Source of the DNA: Halichondria panicea
Taxonomy: Eukaryota > Porifera > Demospongiae > Suberitida > Halichondriidae
Reading direction: 5' to 3'
DNA length: 64,000 nucleotides
NCBI RefSeq assembly: GCF_963675165.1
Contig: NC_087382.1
Location: forward strand, 6,806,315-6,870,314
Below are positions 47,212 to 59,110 of the stretch, one piece after another. Below the pieces are notes generated by a model that did no database searches, had not been told where the DNA came from, and worked only from the letters and a program-made list of their open reading frames with translations. Each line of letters opens with the position of its first letter. Positions within the stretch are counted from its first letter, which is position 1. A program made the position numbers and the translations under genes.

Positions 47212-47380
47212 GTTATTAGAATCAATCATATAAGGTATATACCATATATTTGACGAAAGTGATGAGGCACAAAAGTGATTACATATGTGATGCCAAAATT
47301 AAACTGTCATGGTAGTAATGAATGTGAATCGAAAAAACACTGATAGCTGATTATATCTGAAAAATACACGAATGTTAGTG

Positions 47381-50300
47381 TTAGCACATTCCAAAACCTC
47401 CATGGTTTAGTATTCCATACTCCATGTTTTCTTTAAACCGGAGTTCATCATCATGAAACTTGGTTGGCAATGTTAATTGCAATGCACATGTTGAGGCCAA
47501 GGGATAGTTTGAAGTGGAGCTGAAGTGAATACTCACAGGGTTTCGACTATCAAAGCCCAAAACAGGTGGGTAGTCACTGCCAGTGAAGAAGTTTAGAACC
47601 TGACCTAGGCTCAACCCTGACTCGCTGCCTCCATCTGCATAAATCGGGGGGAAGCCGTTTAGTGTAGCATGATTTTTAATCTAATTACCTATTACCTTGT
47701 ATGTTATGCAACATATCCAAAAAAAGCATATACGACGCTTTCTCTTTGACTAATTCAGAAGTTCCAGATTCTGAAAAATGCACGTCACCTATCAGAGACC
47801 TAATCATATCTGAACAAAATAAAATGGAGGTAACAAACAAATTAAGAGGGATGCCAACCTACTTGCTGAAAGAGGTGGTTGCATTCCTTCAACAAAGAAT
47901 GGTTTTAGAATCTCACTGTACTTGGACATGGCCTCCCTCATCCCTAGAATGTTGAGCCCAGCTCGCAACTGGTCCAGAACTGCTTTGTTTCGGTACACAA
48001 CGAAGTGGAGCAATAGTGCTTTTACAAGCCCAGGTTTCTCTGACATGGTGATGGAAGCAATGGGTTTGGTGTACCCAGCTTCAAGTGCAGTGTCGATATC
48101 ACTCTGACAAGTCTGTCTAAGGCTTTCATTACATTCAGCTGCCTCGATCTTAAAAAGAAATCATGCAGTTATACATTATTTTTTAATAATGATAAGGTGT
48201 TCACCTGAGAGATATATTCCTTGACTTCGTAAGCCGGAACATCCTCCACACTGACATTCACCGATTCTGCACTCACGCCACATAAGTACTCGTATATCGG
48301 AGGTGCAATGAATGGAACACCACTGCTGCCTTGGAGTAACCCCATAGCAATCAAATTGCCAACATGTTCAAATTTCTTGTTCTAGAATAGCATAATTATA
48401 ATGGAGGCAAATCTATACATAAGAATAGTGAACCTGCAGTGCAACAACATCATGCCTTGGCACCAGGCGATCTCCAACCCCCTCAAACAAAGATGACTTC
48501 ACTTGCTTAAACAGGAGACACCAAAACTCCCGTTTTAAACCACCCCCATCTTCACCTGCCTCCCCAAGAAACTCCACCTATATTACAGTAACACATGCAA
48601 TCAATTATAGTGGCCAATGTAAAGTACCTTCTTACAATGATAGTGTGGTCGATTGGAAAAGAACCACGCCTAACGGTGCGTAAAGCATCGTCGAGAACAT
48701 TTTCCCGTCTCACAGTTACAGTCACTTCTTCACCTGTCACATACTTGGAGAGAGACTTCAGAAGGTCTGCTATTGTTGCAATTGATTCAGAACTGAATAG
48801 GGCATTCATTTAATCTCAACTACAACCAACTTGCGTAAATTACCTGTTGTTCTTAGAGAGAGAAATTGCACGGTCTATCATCTCTTGCTCGGTTTGTTCA
48901 ACCTGTAGTAAAAGATATCATCAAAAATCTAGTAAATGTATACACTTCCCACTTACATCATTGTCAGACTCAGAAGAAATTGAAATAAGGGGCTCTGATG
49001 TTGGCTTCTTCGGTGGGGGGGAAGTGTCATCACTATCCCAATGAAGTTCTCGTTTCAAGCTGTAAAGCAATTAATGACATTGTTAAATCATCATTAATTT
49101 TTGTAAAGTATCAACCTCAAAGGAGGCCTTCTTGGTGGAACAGGGTCTTCAAAGTCGTCTGAATCACTGTCTGATTCGAGTCCACGGCTCAGACTAATTA
49201 CAGTATAATTATACATAATTATAATTGATTAATGGCAAGTACCTTGACTTCTTCCACTTGCAAATGTTAACGTGAGCACGTAGGTCAACCACTGGCACTT
49301 TAATGTCACAGTGTAAACACTTCTCCTTTAGCTATTAGAGATAGATAATTATACATGTAGCCAACTAGCTGAAGGTGCATGTTCTGTATTTTACCTCATT
49401 AGAGTTTCCTGCTATAGGATTGACATCTAAGCTTTTTTGAATGGGTCGGATGAATACCCGGCCATTGCCAATGACGCTCTTTAGTACCTTGGGAGATGCT
49501 GCAATTACTGGTGAAATTAATTCCAGATCTTTAGTATTTGGAACACATCGAAGCAGCTCGAACCCTCCACACCCATTCAACTTGGAGAATGATGAGATTA
49601 TGATTTCGTTGAAGTCCTTTGCAGAGCATTCTATGTCTGGGATTACTGTCTTTTTTTCTCCTAACCCAGCACTGACAAGCACATTTCGGTCATACACACT
49701 GCAGGGTACTTTTTTTGCTTCTGTACTGCTGAGACAGACTAACTTCACAGTCCAACTCTTGTGTTTCGTTGAACTCTTTCTCTCATATGGGGCAAAGTTT
49801 GCCTTCTGCTCGGATGTTCCCCCTTGGAGTCGTTCCTTCTTGGAGTCGTTCCCTAACGGAACGAAGGGCTTCTACGGCTCTGCTGCATGACCCACTGGCA
49901 CCATGCCTCACACCTAATGGATCATTATTAGTAAGATTGTGTATGCACTAATTATATAGCACCACTCTCAATTTATTCTACTCTTGATTATACCAAAATT
50001 TATTTGTCCAATGGCCATACCGTATAAGCTCTTTTTATGGCGCCACATTAAAATAATTACGCTGGTAAAGGTGGCTCTATTATGAGGTTGGAAAATTAGT
50101 TTCGAGTCTTTAGAAGAGCGCCTTCTAATTGGAGGTAAAAAAACAGCTTTGCAAATGGACTGTGCATGTGCATGGCACCTGCAGCAGTTTTCTTGTTCTT
50201 CCAACAGGCCTGTGCGTACGTTGCACACGTTAAAGAGGCACTGTGTGGCCCAAATGTGGAAGGAAGAATTCTGTGATTGGCTTGCTCATTTTACCTCTAT

Positions 50301-50724
50301 TTACCAATGCACCGTCAAAAAATAATTACTCACACGTGGTGGAGCTCCATTAGGAGTTTCAAAAATTACTTTGGAGGCTTCATGGCGCATCTTTAGAGGG
50401 GCGCTTTAAAAAATGCTTATATGGTATTAATGTGATACTTATTTTCACACAATCACACATCACTCTAGCTCAATAAAGATGTGCCTTATAATTAGCACCA
50501 TGTTAGCACGTACGTACTTATAGCTTAGTATAGTACAGAGTACAAAAGATCTACAGAGAACTCCATAAACTCAAGCTAGCTAGCTGCACTTAACACTTAC
50601 CATGCTGTGAAGGCGTTGACAATGAAGTGGATGTACTGGGTGTAGTGCTCTCAGCCGAGCTCTCAGCCGAGCTCTCAGCAATAGATGCGAGAAGCTTAAT
50701 AGCCTGCTTGACCTTGTCCTCCAT
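47381..50724 (-). CDS. HECT-type E3 ubiquitin ligase (G2E3-like), 12 exons, one 16-bp duplication
   Basis: Predicted to take ubiquitin on its HECT cysteine and transfer it to substrates. Exons (minus) are 50724-50601, 49913-49395, 49331-49243, 49193-49116, 49059-48957, 48902-48844, 48792-48636, 48577-48434, 48381-48205, 48148-47863, 47809-47696 and 47634-47381; all GT-AG with agreeing phases. About 695 residues: Ser-rich start (MEDKVKQAIKLLASIAE), a conserved N-terminal domain (LVSAGLGEKKTVIPDIE ... GRVFIRPIQKSLD), a C2HC finger (CLHCDIKVPVVDLRAHVNIC, about 213-232), an acidic linker, a ubiquitin-interacting motif (EQEMIDRAISLSKNN, about 302-316) and HECT (320 to end; VEFLGEAGEDGGGLKREFW; catalytic Cys about 661 in LASTCALQL). 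The only lesion is a 16-bp duplication at 49823-49852 in exon 2; without it every phase fits. Confidence 0.92.
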
Positions 50725-50802
50725 ATTACTTGCTACACAACACGTGGTCATTTGCTAACACGCATGCGCCAGTAATAATCACCCCAGCGCCACCGCAGCA
50801 AA

Positions 50803-51064
50803 AATGTATGGCCGCGCCCACTTTTGGATCGATTATTATGTACTAACGATCTTGGCCTATCCATCGTCGATATTTTTCGATCATCAAATATGTATGACCG
50901 CGCCCACTTTTGGATCGATTATGTACTAACGATCTTGGCCTATCCATTGTCGATATTTTTCGATCATCAAAAATGTATGACCGCGCCCACTTTTGGATCG
51001 ATTTATGTACTCACGATCTTGGCCTATCAATTGTCGATATTTTTGTCCACTTTGGCGCTCCATA
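50803..51064. repeat. Right TIR with three subterminal repeat units
   Basis: Inverse of the left TIR but with one more 88-bp unit. Its inner edge lies 79 bp from the HECT start codon, so the ligase promoter probably overlaps the array. Confidence 0.9.
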
Positions 51065-51699
51065 ATTACTTGGGTAATGCACCTGAAGTACGTGAAGCGT
51101 GCCATTATAGGTTACCCATTAAATTTTTAAGGAGGGTGGTCAATATTAAGATTTGATGACTGTAGGGTACATGTACATGCGCTTTGCTAAGCTTACAATT
51201 AATAAACTGGAATTTGGTTGCCACATACACTGTACTTTAACAATAATATTTTTTAACAATTGGGATCTGAGTTGGCCTGAATGTGCCATTCACGGTGTAG
51301 TGAGTAATGATGGACTCTTTGCACTCTTTCAAGATGGTCGTATTATACGGTGGTCTGGACAGCTGTGCCATGCGTCCAGCACAAGTCTGTCATCCACTCC
51401 ACTTCACGTGACTGTCATCGCATCTTTATATACCTTCCAGCTTTATATACCTTCCAGAGCGTTGTATGTACTCACTGTGTGTCTCTGGTAGTAGTGTAAG
51501 TATAGTATAGAGTGAAATTTCATAGATCGTTCACCGAGCCCCACCTTCTCCCTGATGTCAATTGAAGTGGGTCACTGTCCAACGATGATGGGTGATGATG
51601 GACTGTCCGGGTACCATACTGCTCTTTGCAGTTCTAAAGAGATACCGAGATACCTGGTGACAATAGGGCTGATGGTTATACAAGGTAATGGATTTCTAT

Positions 51700-52375
51700 T
51701 AATGGATTTCTATGCCAACAGGGACTACCGATCAAACCGTACGAGGTGCGTGTGACATACCCGAGACTTGGGTTTCTTGGACATAATGGAAATTTAGCAT
51801 GTTCAAAATGTCAGAAGGTCTTCCCAGGTGAGATAGTATAAAAAGACAAAGGTAAAGTAGAAAGTGTGTATGGCTGCAGGTACTCTGCTCTACTTGATTT
51901 GCCTTACTTCAATGCCCCTCGAATGTTGTCAATCGACCCCATGCACAATGGATATGTATTTGTATCGATCAGAACTTTATTGCTAAAAACCAGAGCATTA
52001 GTGATAGCATTAGTGATAGCATTAGTGTTCCATCGGACATAACAGCATCTGGTTTCTCAGGCTTTAAAGCTGATCAAATTTAAACCATCTAGAATGCTGG
52101 CGGCACTTCGTCTTGGCGTGTCTGTCGCATCCTTAGCATTATCTATCACAGATGTTAGCATTGCAGATGCCTTACTCATCCGCTTCTGTAAGAAGGTGGA
52201 ACATCTGTATGGCAAAAACTCACCTGCATGGTCATTTTTTGAAGGACAGACCAGTTTTGGCTTTTCTCGTTTGAGTGTTACATACACTGCCTTCAAACAG
52301 CAAATCAATCGAGCCGGAACTCATGAATCCCGCAACTCATGAATCGTTTTCTTGCAGACAATAATATTGTGCTGA
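51700..52375 (+). pseudogene. CACTA/EnSpm TNP2-type transposase relic
   Basis: Frames in order give RVTYPRLGFLGHNGNLACSK then CQKVFPG (51745-51830, zinc-knuckle-like Cys pair), SALLDLPYFNAPRMLSIDPM then HNGY (51883-51957, the PYFDAPRMLxxDPMHN signature with a catalytic-region Asp), ISVPSDITASGFSGFKADQI (52024-52080), ADALLIRFCKKVEHLYGKN (about 52165-52220) and LMNRFLADNN (about 52340-52370). Stops and changes of frame separate them. This portion is upstream of and complementary to the 8.5-9.2 kb relic; they need not be from the same copy. Confidence 0.85.
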
Positions 52376-52391
52376 ATAGTATAAAAAAGAG

Positions 52392-52919
52392 TTGGCTTCT
52401 ATAGTGGTAATCAAAGAGAGTGACACACTAACTCCAGATGTGTTTAAACTACCTTTGAGATATAAGAAGGGTGTGTTAGATTCTGATTGTAGAAACACTA
52501 CAAACATAAACCTTCAACGACTCTGTTTACAAAAAAAGGTTTTCGATTCAATTGGAACTAAAAGTAGTAGCGTACACTATGTGATTTATGGTAAGCCTCC
52601 AACCTCACTTCCTGTTGACCATCATCCTTTGTCCAATCATCGTAGTCCATCACTATCTGAAAATCTATTGATAATACTCCAGATCTTTGTAACAGACTTT
52701 TTGCATATGTTTCGTGGTTGTTTCCACATCCAGAAAGACATGCCTATAGAAAACCTGCTGAATTATGGTGCAATCAACTATACAAATCTTTCGGGTCACA
52801 TTCGTTCATTCCACTTAACTTATCCCTTATTGTTCCTCTTGAATAGAGCACCAACTGCAAAAGAACAATTATCACTAGACTTGCAATTATCACTAGACTT
52901 ATGCGTGCGTGTTGTTTAA
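52392..52919 (+). CDS. Open frame downstream of TNP2 relic, unrecognised
   Basis: About 175 codons remain open (DTLTPDVFKLPLRYKKGVLD ... HVQ-less middle ... ENLLNYGAINYTNLSGHIRS), longer than expected in a decayed region. No known domain is recognised. It may be the distal part of the CACTA transposase gene or an unrelated exon. A 12-bp doublet (gacttgcaattatcacta) lies near its end. Confidence 0.3.
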   Translation: MASIVVIKESDTLTPDVFKLPLRYKKGVLDSDCRNTTNINLQRLCLQKKVFDSIGTKSSSVHYVIYGKPPTSLPVDHHPLSNHRSPSLSENLLIILQIFVTDFLHMFRGCFHIQKDMPIENLLNYGAINYTNLSGHIRSFHLTYPLLFLLNRAPTAKEQLSLDLQLSLDLCVRVV

Positions 52920-53329
52920 CCCTTTCTACATTTGCAGCATGCTTATGAAATTTGGGTCGTAGAAGTGGTGTTCCTTTCACAGGCTAATCACCTGCGTGGC
53001 AGTCTTGGGGGACGCTTCTTTTTAGATGGCTTGTCAAAAGAAACACGTTTTATTAGTTATAGTTACCATAGTTTGTGTTAGGAATGTTTATTAGTAATTA
53101 TCTCTGTTGAGTTTCCTGGAGCAGAGCCTCCCTTAGTAGTCTTTTGCTCTGTGCACTATACCATGCAATGCGTTTTGTCAGTGTGTCTTTCTGTGATCTC
53201 TATTGTTACCTGAAACTCTGTCAAATTCAACGCATCAGATCTCTTGCCAATAGGTTATGGGCCCAGGCAATCAGTAAGAGCAACGAAGACTAACTATTAA
53301 ATGAACATACGATCTACTAGCAAGTCTAC

Positions 53330-54990
53330 TCTACAAAAGTCGTCTTTTAGTGAGGATTGAACGATTGATCCAATGGCGAACTTTAAAACTGCATTAATTC
53401 CATTTACCTGGAGGGTACAATGTCGAATGGCCCTTGTCAAGGACAGCCTTTGGAGCATAGTCAGGGGGACGGAAGCCGCACCAGGTGGAGATGGAGAACC
53501 ACAGAAAGTTCCTGGCACCAAGCACTCGCAGTGATCGTGCTTGCAGTTGAGCCCTGAGGATCCACAAGCTGTGTGGACGAAGCTGGAGACATGGGCAAAT
53601 AAGAAGAAAGCTCTATGCACTTCAACTCAAGGAAGGTGGATCTGTCAATGACCACATCAAAACGATGAGTGAACTGTTTGCAGCACTCGCAGTGCATCTG
53701 CTCGCTAGCTTGGCACAGTCAGAGAGCGTGCCTAAATGGGAACTAGTAACCGAGAGACTACTGCATGAAGAATCAAAGTTCCAAGAAAAGGCTCCAAAAC
53801 GTACGGATAGCGACGGACGGAAGGCACTCACAGCAAGTAGCCAGAGAAATCTCAGGAGGCCCAAAAGCTCTGCAGGAAGTTCCTAGCGACTCAGAGTCAA
53901 AAGAAACAAGCAGCCAGCCTAGCTGAGACGCACTCAGATGAAGAAGCTCCTCCTTGCACTTAATGCTTCATCAACGAAAGGCGCCTGGATTGTTGACTCA
54001 GGGGCAACAAGTCATATGTGCAACGATGAACTCTCGTTTACGGAGCTGAAGCTACTGCAAACTCCACAAGTAGTGACACTAGGCGATGGGCGCTCTCTCG
54101 AAGGAAGGCATAGTGATACGGCATAGTGATACTGGAGACGCTACTGCCGGATGGACGCACAAAAAAATGCAAGTTGAACAATGTTCTTTTGGTACCCAAA
54201 CTCTCATACAGCCTGTTGAGCGTATCCAAAGCCTCTAGTAAAGGAAAGACAACAAGATTCGACAAGAAGGGCTGTGAAATTCTGAACGAGAAGAAGGAAG
54301 TAATTGCTTTTGCCACACGCGTTGGCAATCTCTACCACCTGGAACACTGTGCTGTGGCACAGACGATATGGACATCTCGAACGGATTGCAAAGGAGAAAC
54401 TTGTCAAACAGATGATGCGGCTAACAAGATCGGTTTTTGCGAGACTTGTGTTGGTGGAAAGCATCATTGTAGCCCATGTACCTCTCAGACGACAGAACTT
54501 GTGCACTCGGACGTGTGTGGGAATATACAAGAAAAGTCCCTAGGAGGAGCTGAATATTTTCTCACCTTCACTGATGACAAAACAAGATACACGTGTCGCA
54601 ATTGGCAATTGGAAAGCACTTGTAGAGAAACAAAGCAAACGAAAGCTAAAAACTCTAAGAACTGATAAATACACTTCAAACGAATTCAAAAAATTCTACA
54701 CGAAAGAACAATCCCTAAAACGCCAGAACAAAATGGAGTGGCCTCTCAATAGGACATTGGTTGAGTCAGCAAGATCTATGCTTTTAGATCTCCAAAGCTG
54801 CTACTTACCTGAAGAATCGTTGCCCTACAAAAGCAGTACAAGGGAAAACATCGTACGAGGCATGGAACGGAGAAAAGCCGAAGGTATGCAACCTTCGAGT
54901 GACGCCCATATTCCCAAAGATGAACGGGGCAAGTTTGACACGACTTGTGTGTCTGTGCTCCAGGGGGTCAGTGTGAAGTGCAAGTACAGT
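53330..54990 (+). pseudogene. Ty1/copia retrotransposon gag-protease-integrase relic
   Basis: Gag pieces come first: KDSLWSIVRGTEAAPGGDGE (about 53437-53500) and GGSVNDHIKTMSELFAALAV then SESVPKWELVTERLLHEESK (53632-53780). The protease motif is WIVDSGATSHMCND (53988-54030). The pre-integrase region (PKLSYSLLSVSKAS; H and CxxC finger with CETCVGGKHHCSPC) is at 54190-54490. The integrase core is at 54490-54800 (LVHSDVCGNI, then LKTLRTDKYTSNEFKKFY), and ...NRTLVESARSMLLD follows. Frames shift repeatedly, including at a 13-bp doublet (54107-54132). Reverse transcriptase and LTRs were not found. Non-functional. Confidence 0.88.
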
Positions 54991-55734
54991 CATGTTTTCG
55001 TGATTTCGTGGATTTGCAAACTTTGTTCTAAAGTTATGCAGCCTTTTCAGTGCGTAGCAAAACTAGCTATTGGTACTATTGGTAGCTGTAAGAAAGGCTC
55101 TGCTGATCATAATAATAATTGACTTGAAACGTTTGGCATTGGGCAACAATCATGGTCGATCATTACCCATGGTCGATCATTGGTCCTACTCTTTGTAATT
55201 ATTAGCTCCACCCTATTCTTAATGGAGTGGACCATGGAGTGGACCATGATACCGAGATTGACGAGTGACCGTGTTCGAACACTTCAGAACACTTCAGAGC
55301 ATGATTGATGCCTGCGGCCATACAAATGGTGATAGCGCCAAGAACAGTTCACGAGTGCCAAGGAATTACATTTTGCTGGATAAAATAGATTATATCATAT
55401 CACGGCCGTTAATCGGATCGAGGCTCTACATACAACTGATCTATGGTAAGCGCCAAACTGGAATTATATTGTGTGCCACTGGAAAATCTTAATTAATTTT
55501 TGATTGCATAGTGTAATGCATATACTATTCAGTTTTAACTCTGTATAGGTTGGTCTGGTATACGGTCGAAAAACTATGACTGGCTTCTCAGGGTATTAGA
55601 GTTTGTCAGGTTAGGGTGGGTAAAGCACTGAAAGAGCACTGACACTGAAAGAGCACTGACACTGAAAAGTGCAAAGTTGTTGAATCCTCTTCCATACACT
55701 TCCATACACAGCCGATTATTTTGGACGTAAACTT
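54991..55734. other. No gene recognised
   Basis: Doublets such as ggtcgatcatt and agagcactgacactgaa are present. A 75-codon frame at 55265-55492 is unassigned. Confidence 0.4.
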
Positions 55735-56250
55735 CTCTGCGCACTTAAGGCCCGGGTCAAGAATACCAAAATTTAACCACAATGTTCATACTGTTTTGCA
55801 ACATACTATTTATGCTACATCAAGAGGATTCAACATGAAGTTCAATGTAATTAGCTCCATAAATGGTGATGACGTCATGGCACTTTTAGTACACTTTTAG
55901 TAAGAAAACTGCTCATGAAGACAAGCTTCAAAAAAACAAGGCTAGATGAACAACTCATTGCTAGGTACTAGTATCATAAATGGGAAGAGTAGCAGTTACT
56001 GAGATACACAACCAGCCAGTATAGCTAAGACACATATTGACTTCCCACTTGGGAAACATAATCATGACAACATACTCTATCTTTTGAGGGCTACTCTTAA
56101 GCCAGCCGCTTTTGCATGTTGCTAAAGATATTGTTAATAGTTCCAGCAGCTAGCTAGGCAAACACATTGACTCACATGCACTGATAAAGATTATGACATA
56201 ATCTACACAATCGAACAAGGCCCAGGCCTTCAGTGCATGGAGTTCACATC
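55735..56250 (+). mobile_element. MITE family A, decayed copy
   Basis: Starts with ctgcgcacttaaggcccggg as in the complete copy and follows it colinearly (ggtgatgacgtcatggcact, acaaggctagatgaac, catactctatcttttgaggg) with deletions. The right terminus is reduced to caggccttcagtgca. Confidence 0.8.
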
Positions 56251-57485
56251 GATGGCAATGAAAAATTGGTGATGTGTGCCATTGATGGTTGACAGCAACA
56301 TGCACATGCACACATCCTTCAGGAGCATTCGCTAGCACTCTTTGTTCACAAAGAGTCGGGGATCGGAGAGCTCTGACAGAATCAAGGTCGATGACTATTT
56401 GGACCCACTGCCATCCGTTACAATCTGCCTAGGGGGGAAGGCCGAAAAAACGACCCGATCATCAGCCGCTTCGCTGTCAACAAGAAACTCCGCACACGAT
56501 TTTTGACTGCCCAGTTTGCAAGATCGTCGAAGCGCAGCATGCGCAACTCTCACAGGTAAAAATGTAGCCTCTAACACTGGTAAAGGGGTAAAGGTTAGGG
56601 TGTCTAGTGGAACAGGCAGTCAACGCACTCACCTGCCGCACTCACCTGCAGATGAGCGACGAGGTGACAAAGGAAGAAACTTATTGAGAAACTTATTGAG
56701 AAACTCAAACAGACAGTAGGAGTAAGTATATAATTACCCTAGCAATTTTAAAAATCGCCAATTCTCTTGCAGGGGTCTGGAACCCATGTGCTACACGCCA
56801 AGTCGAGCATGCTCTGTTTCAACGAATACTGAGAGACGGTACATTACAAGACAGTGTATACTTTTAGTGAATTAAATTTTATTTAGAGTGCACCGACTAA
56901 CCTGGCAGATGCCGAGCTATGGATCAGCTATGGATCAGGGACAAGATGACATTTCAGATATGCAACGTTGATCACCCTCAAGATAGACGAATTGTCATAC
57001 TCTGTATTCCTATGCAACATGTTTGGGCTGTCATGTGCTTCAGGTAAAAGCAATTACATGAAATTCGGCATTGCTGCCAATAGACAGCATCCATCGCAGA
57101 TTTATTGCAGCCGGAGGGAATGGCCGAAGGAAGTGCTGAACCGAAGTTAATTGGTATATATGTCTGATATGTTGTCTGAACGAGCAAACAAGTTGGTATT
57201 CCAACGGTTTGTTGTCTAAAATTGTCTAAAATTGTGAATCACATACCTATTGATTAATATGCCCCCCCCCCCTGGGGAGCACATGGGGGAACGCTTCCAC
57301 ATGAATTGGAGGAAGAAGGAAGAAGGAAGATAGATGAGTGTTCAATTAAAATTAAAGGCAGCTCGTCTGGGGGGAAATGAGATTGAAAGGCCAACATCCT
57401 AGACTTGGGAAGATATTCTGTTGTAGGTAGCCCTAAGTAACTGAGAGTACTACAAGAGAGTACTACAAGAGAGACAGTTTTTATT
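56251..57485. other. No gene called; two exon-like pieces
   Basis: Open stretches ending in plausible donors occur at about 56470-56555 and 56930-57045 (TFQICNVDHPQDRRIVILCI then PMQHVWAVMCF). They could be exons of an unrecognised gene. A poly-C run lies at 57262-57272. Support is too weak for a gene model. Confidence 0.3.
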
Positions 57486-57625
57486 GTGATACGTGAGGTA
57501 AACTCCCCCGGTGGACATTCTTGTGGCCTTAATTGTTCTTTTCATTAAAGCTGATACATGAGGTAAAAGTCACTCTCCCCCCGGTGGACATTCTTGTGAT
57601 GTTAATTGTTCTTTTCATTACAGAG
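57486..57625. repeat. Tandem duplication of about 68-75 bp
   Basis: The unit gatac(g/a)tgaggtaaa ... cccccggtggacattcttgtg ... ttaattgttcttttcatta occurs twice, the second with a short insertion. Confidence 0.85.
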
Positions 57626-57673
57626 ATATCTGGTAGCGGTGAGCACTTACTACTAGTTTCTTAGTGTTGTTTA

Positions 57674-57923
57674 CCGTATAGCGCGAAATTTTCGAGGCAC
57701 TTATATTTCGTGGATTGGCCTGTGGATTGGCCTGTGGATTGGCCTCTAAAAGCCATTTCGTTGCACAATGTTCGCGGAATGACTGCTTACCGGAAGCCAC
57801 ACCTTTAAATCTTGCACGTTATAGCAGGTAAAGAACGATTTTCGTGGACTTAATTTTCGTGTAGGATTGCTAACCCACGAAATCCACGAAAATTAAGCCC
57901 CTCGAAAATTTCGCGCTATACGG
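57674..57923. mobile_element. 250-bp MITE with TA target (Tc1/mariner-like)
   Basis: CCGTATAGCGCGAAATTTTC at the left is inverted at the right, each bounded by TA (57672-57673, 57924-57925). The inner sequence is rich in ttcgtgg and ccacgaaa and can fold on itself. The TA duplication suggests a Tc1/mariner mobiliser. Confidence 0.85.
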
Positions 57924-57925
57924 TA

Positions 57926-58940
57926 TATTCATAGTGATTTTCGACCTAATAAGAAGGAGCAACGAGTGGGAGCAAAAGGAAGAGTGGGTTACGAACAGTT
58001 TACTCCGACCATTACCCTGTAGTTCAATCCGCTTTTCTTGATGAAGATATTGTAGTGCAAGGGGAAAAATCGACGTTTGTCTTTGCTAAAAAAAAGTTCT
58101 GGCTCTGTAAAGATTGGAGTTTCCTACGTTATTGACTAAAAGCAACTCAGCACTCTTCCTCATTTTGGGCCACAGTGTCAGGTTATAATCAAGTCTAGAC
58201 TACTATTTCTCTAGAATGAGATGCCAGTGCTAAAGATGATAAGTGACATAGTGACATGCAATTGTTTATAATTTTAAATTTAAATTATAATTATAATTAT
58301 GTCCATTGTAAATCGTACATTATGTGCAGTTATTGGTATCATGTGACTCTGGGCATGGTGTAAGTTAATTTAAAATGTATCTGAGTGACTCTTTTCAGTC
58401 TCGTTCAGCAGAACCGATAAAAGCTTATTGGAGTTGACACTTCAGAAAGCAACTGACGCTCACAGAATAAGTTGGGGGAGGGAGGCTTTGGTGAAGTGTT
58501 TAAAGGATACCTAAAGGATACCGTGTTCAGAGATAGTTTGTTCAGAGATAGTTTAAACAGTTTGGAAGTAGTGTGTTGCTAGTCAGCAACACAGCCTGGA
58601 ACCCGGGCATTTAGAATCCATATGATCTACAAGTTCAACTTGAAGCTGAAATTGTAGAAATTGTAGAAATTGTAAGGTATGGCATTGGTGCATGTGGTAT
58701 AAAATATTGCAATCGACATGTATTATTATGCAGATGCAGATGCAGATGCAGAGATGTAGACACAAGAATTCTGTGAAAGGCCTTTTATATGAATATATGT
58801 GACAGTGCCAATGAAAAGAGTGCCAATGAAAAGGCGGCAATAATGCGATTTCTCTTGACTTCGAATATTCGTGATCGTTTCCGTTCGTTGATTCTTCGTT
58901 GATTCAAAAAAAGTTTGCAATATACCTTCGCGAAGTCTGT
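57926..58940. other. No gene recognised
   Basis: Short tracts (aattataattataatta about 58285; gatgcagatgcagatgcaga about 58731-58753) and doublets. No gene. Confidence 0.4.
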
Positions 58941-59110
58941 GGAAAAATTTTTGAAGTAACGGGAATAAGAGTGTCTACTTCAACGGTGTGCAAGGTAGAA
59001 GCTGACCAAAGCTGCACTTCAAAGATCACTTGAACATAGAGCAGCTAAGCTAATATGTTGCAGTATCCTCGAGATTTTTTTGTATGGGTGGATGAAACTG
59101 GAGCTGCGCA
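58940..59110 (+). pseudogene. Probable IS630-like transposase scrap
   Basis: FEVTGIRVSTSTVCK (about 58950-58995) resembles the second helix-turn-helix of IS630 transposases. About 59075-59100 reads FFVWVDETGA, comparable to the VWVDESG of the 30.4 kb relic. Everything else is lost. Confidence 0.5.

Larger units (their letters stand above)
44073..51064. mobile_element. IS3EU-like transposon carrying an integrase-type transposase and a HECT E3 ligase
   Basis: The termini TATGGAGCGCCAAAGTGGAC are inverted at the two ends. The symmetry extends about 180 bp, with few mismatches, through an array of 88-bp subrepeats. The 6-bp direct repeat ATTACT abuts both ends (44067-44072 and 51065-51070). Inside lie two convergent genes, with 338 bp between their stops. 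A 6-bp duplication with an integrase-fold DDE enzyme matches what is known of the IS3EU superfamily; the class is inferred. TIR similarity and gene integrity point to a young insertion. Confidence 0.88.

Noticed and set aside
47381-50724. HECT ligase as an ordinary host gene that happens to neighbour a transposon
   Set aside because: Inverted termini and a 6-bp direct repeat enclose both genes, and the right TIR lies 79 bp from the ligase start. The host-gene reading is kept as the main alternative but is less economical.
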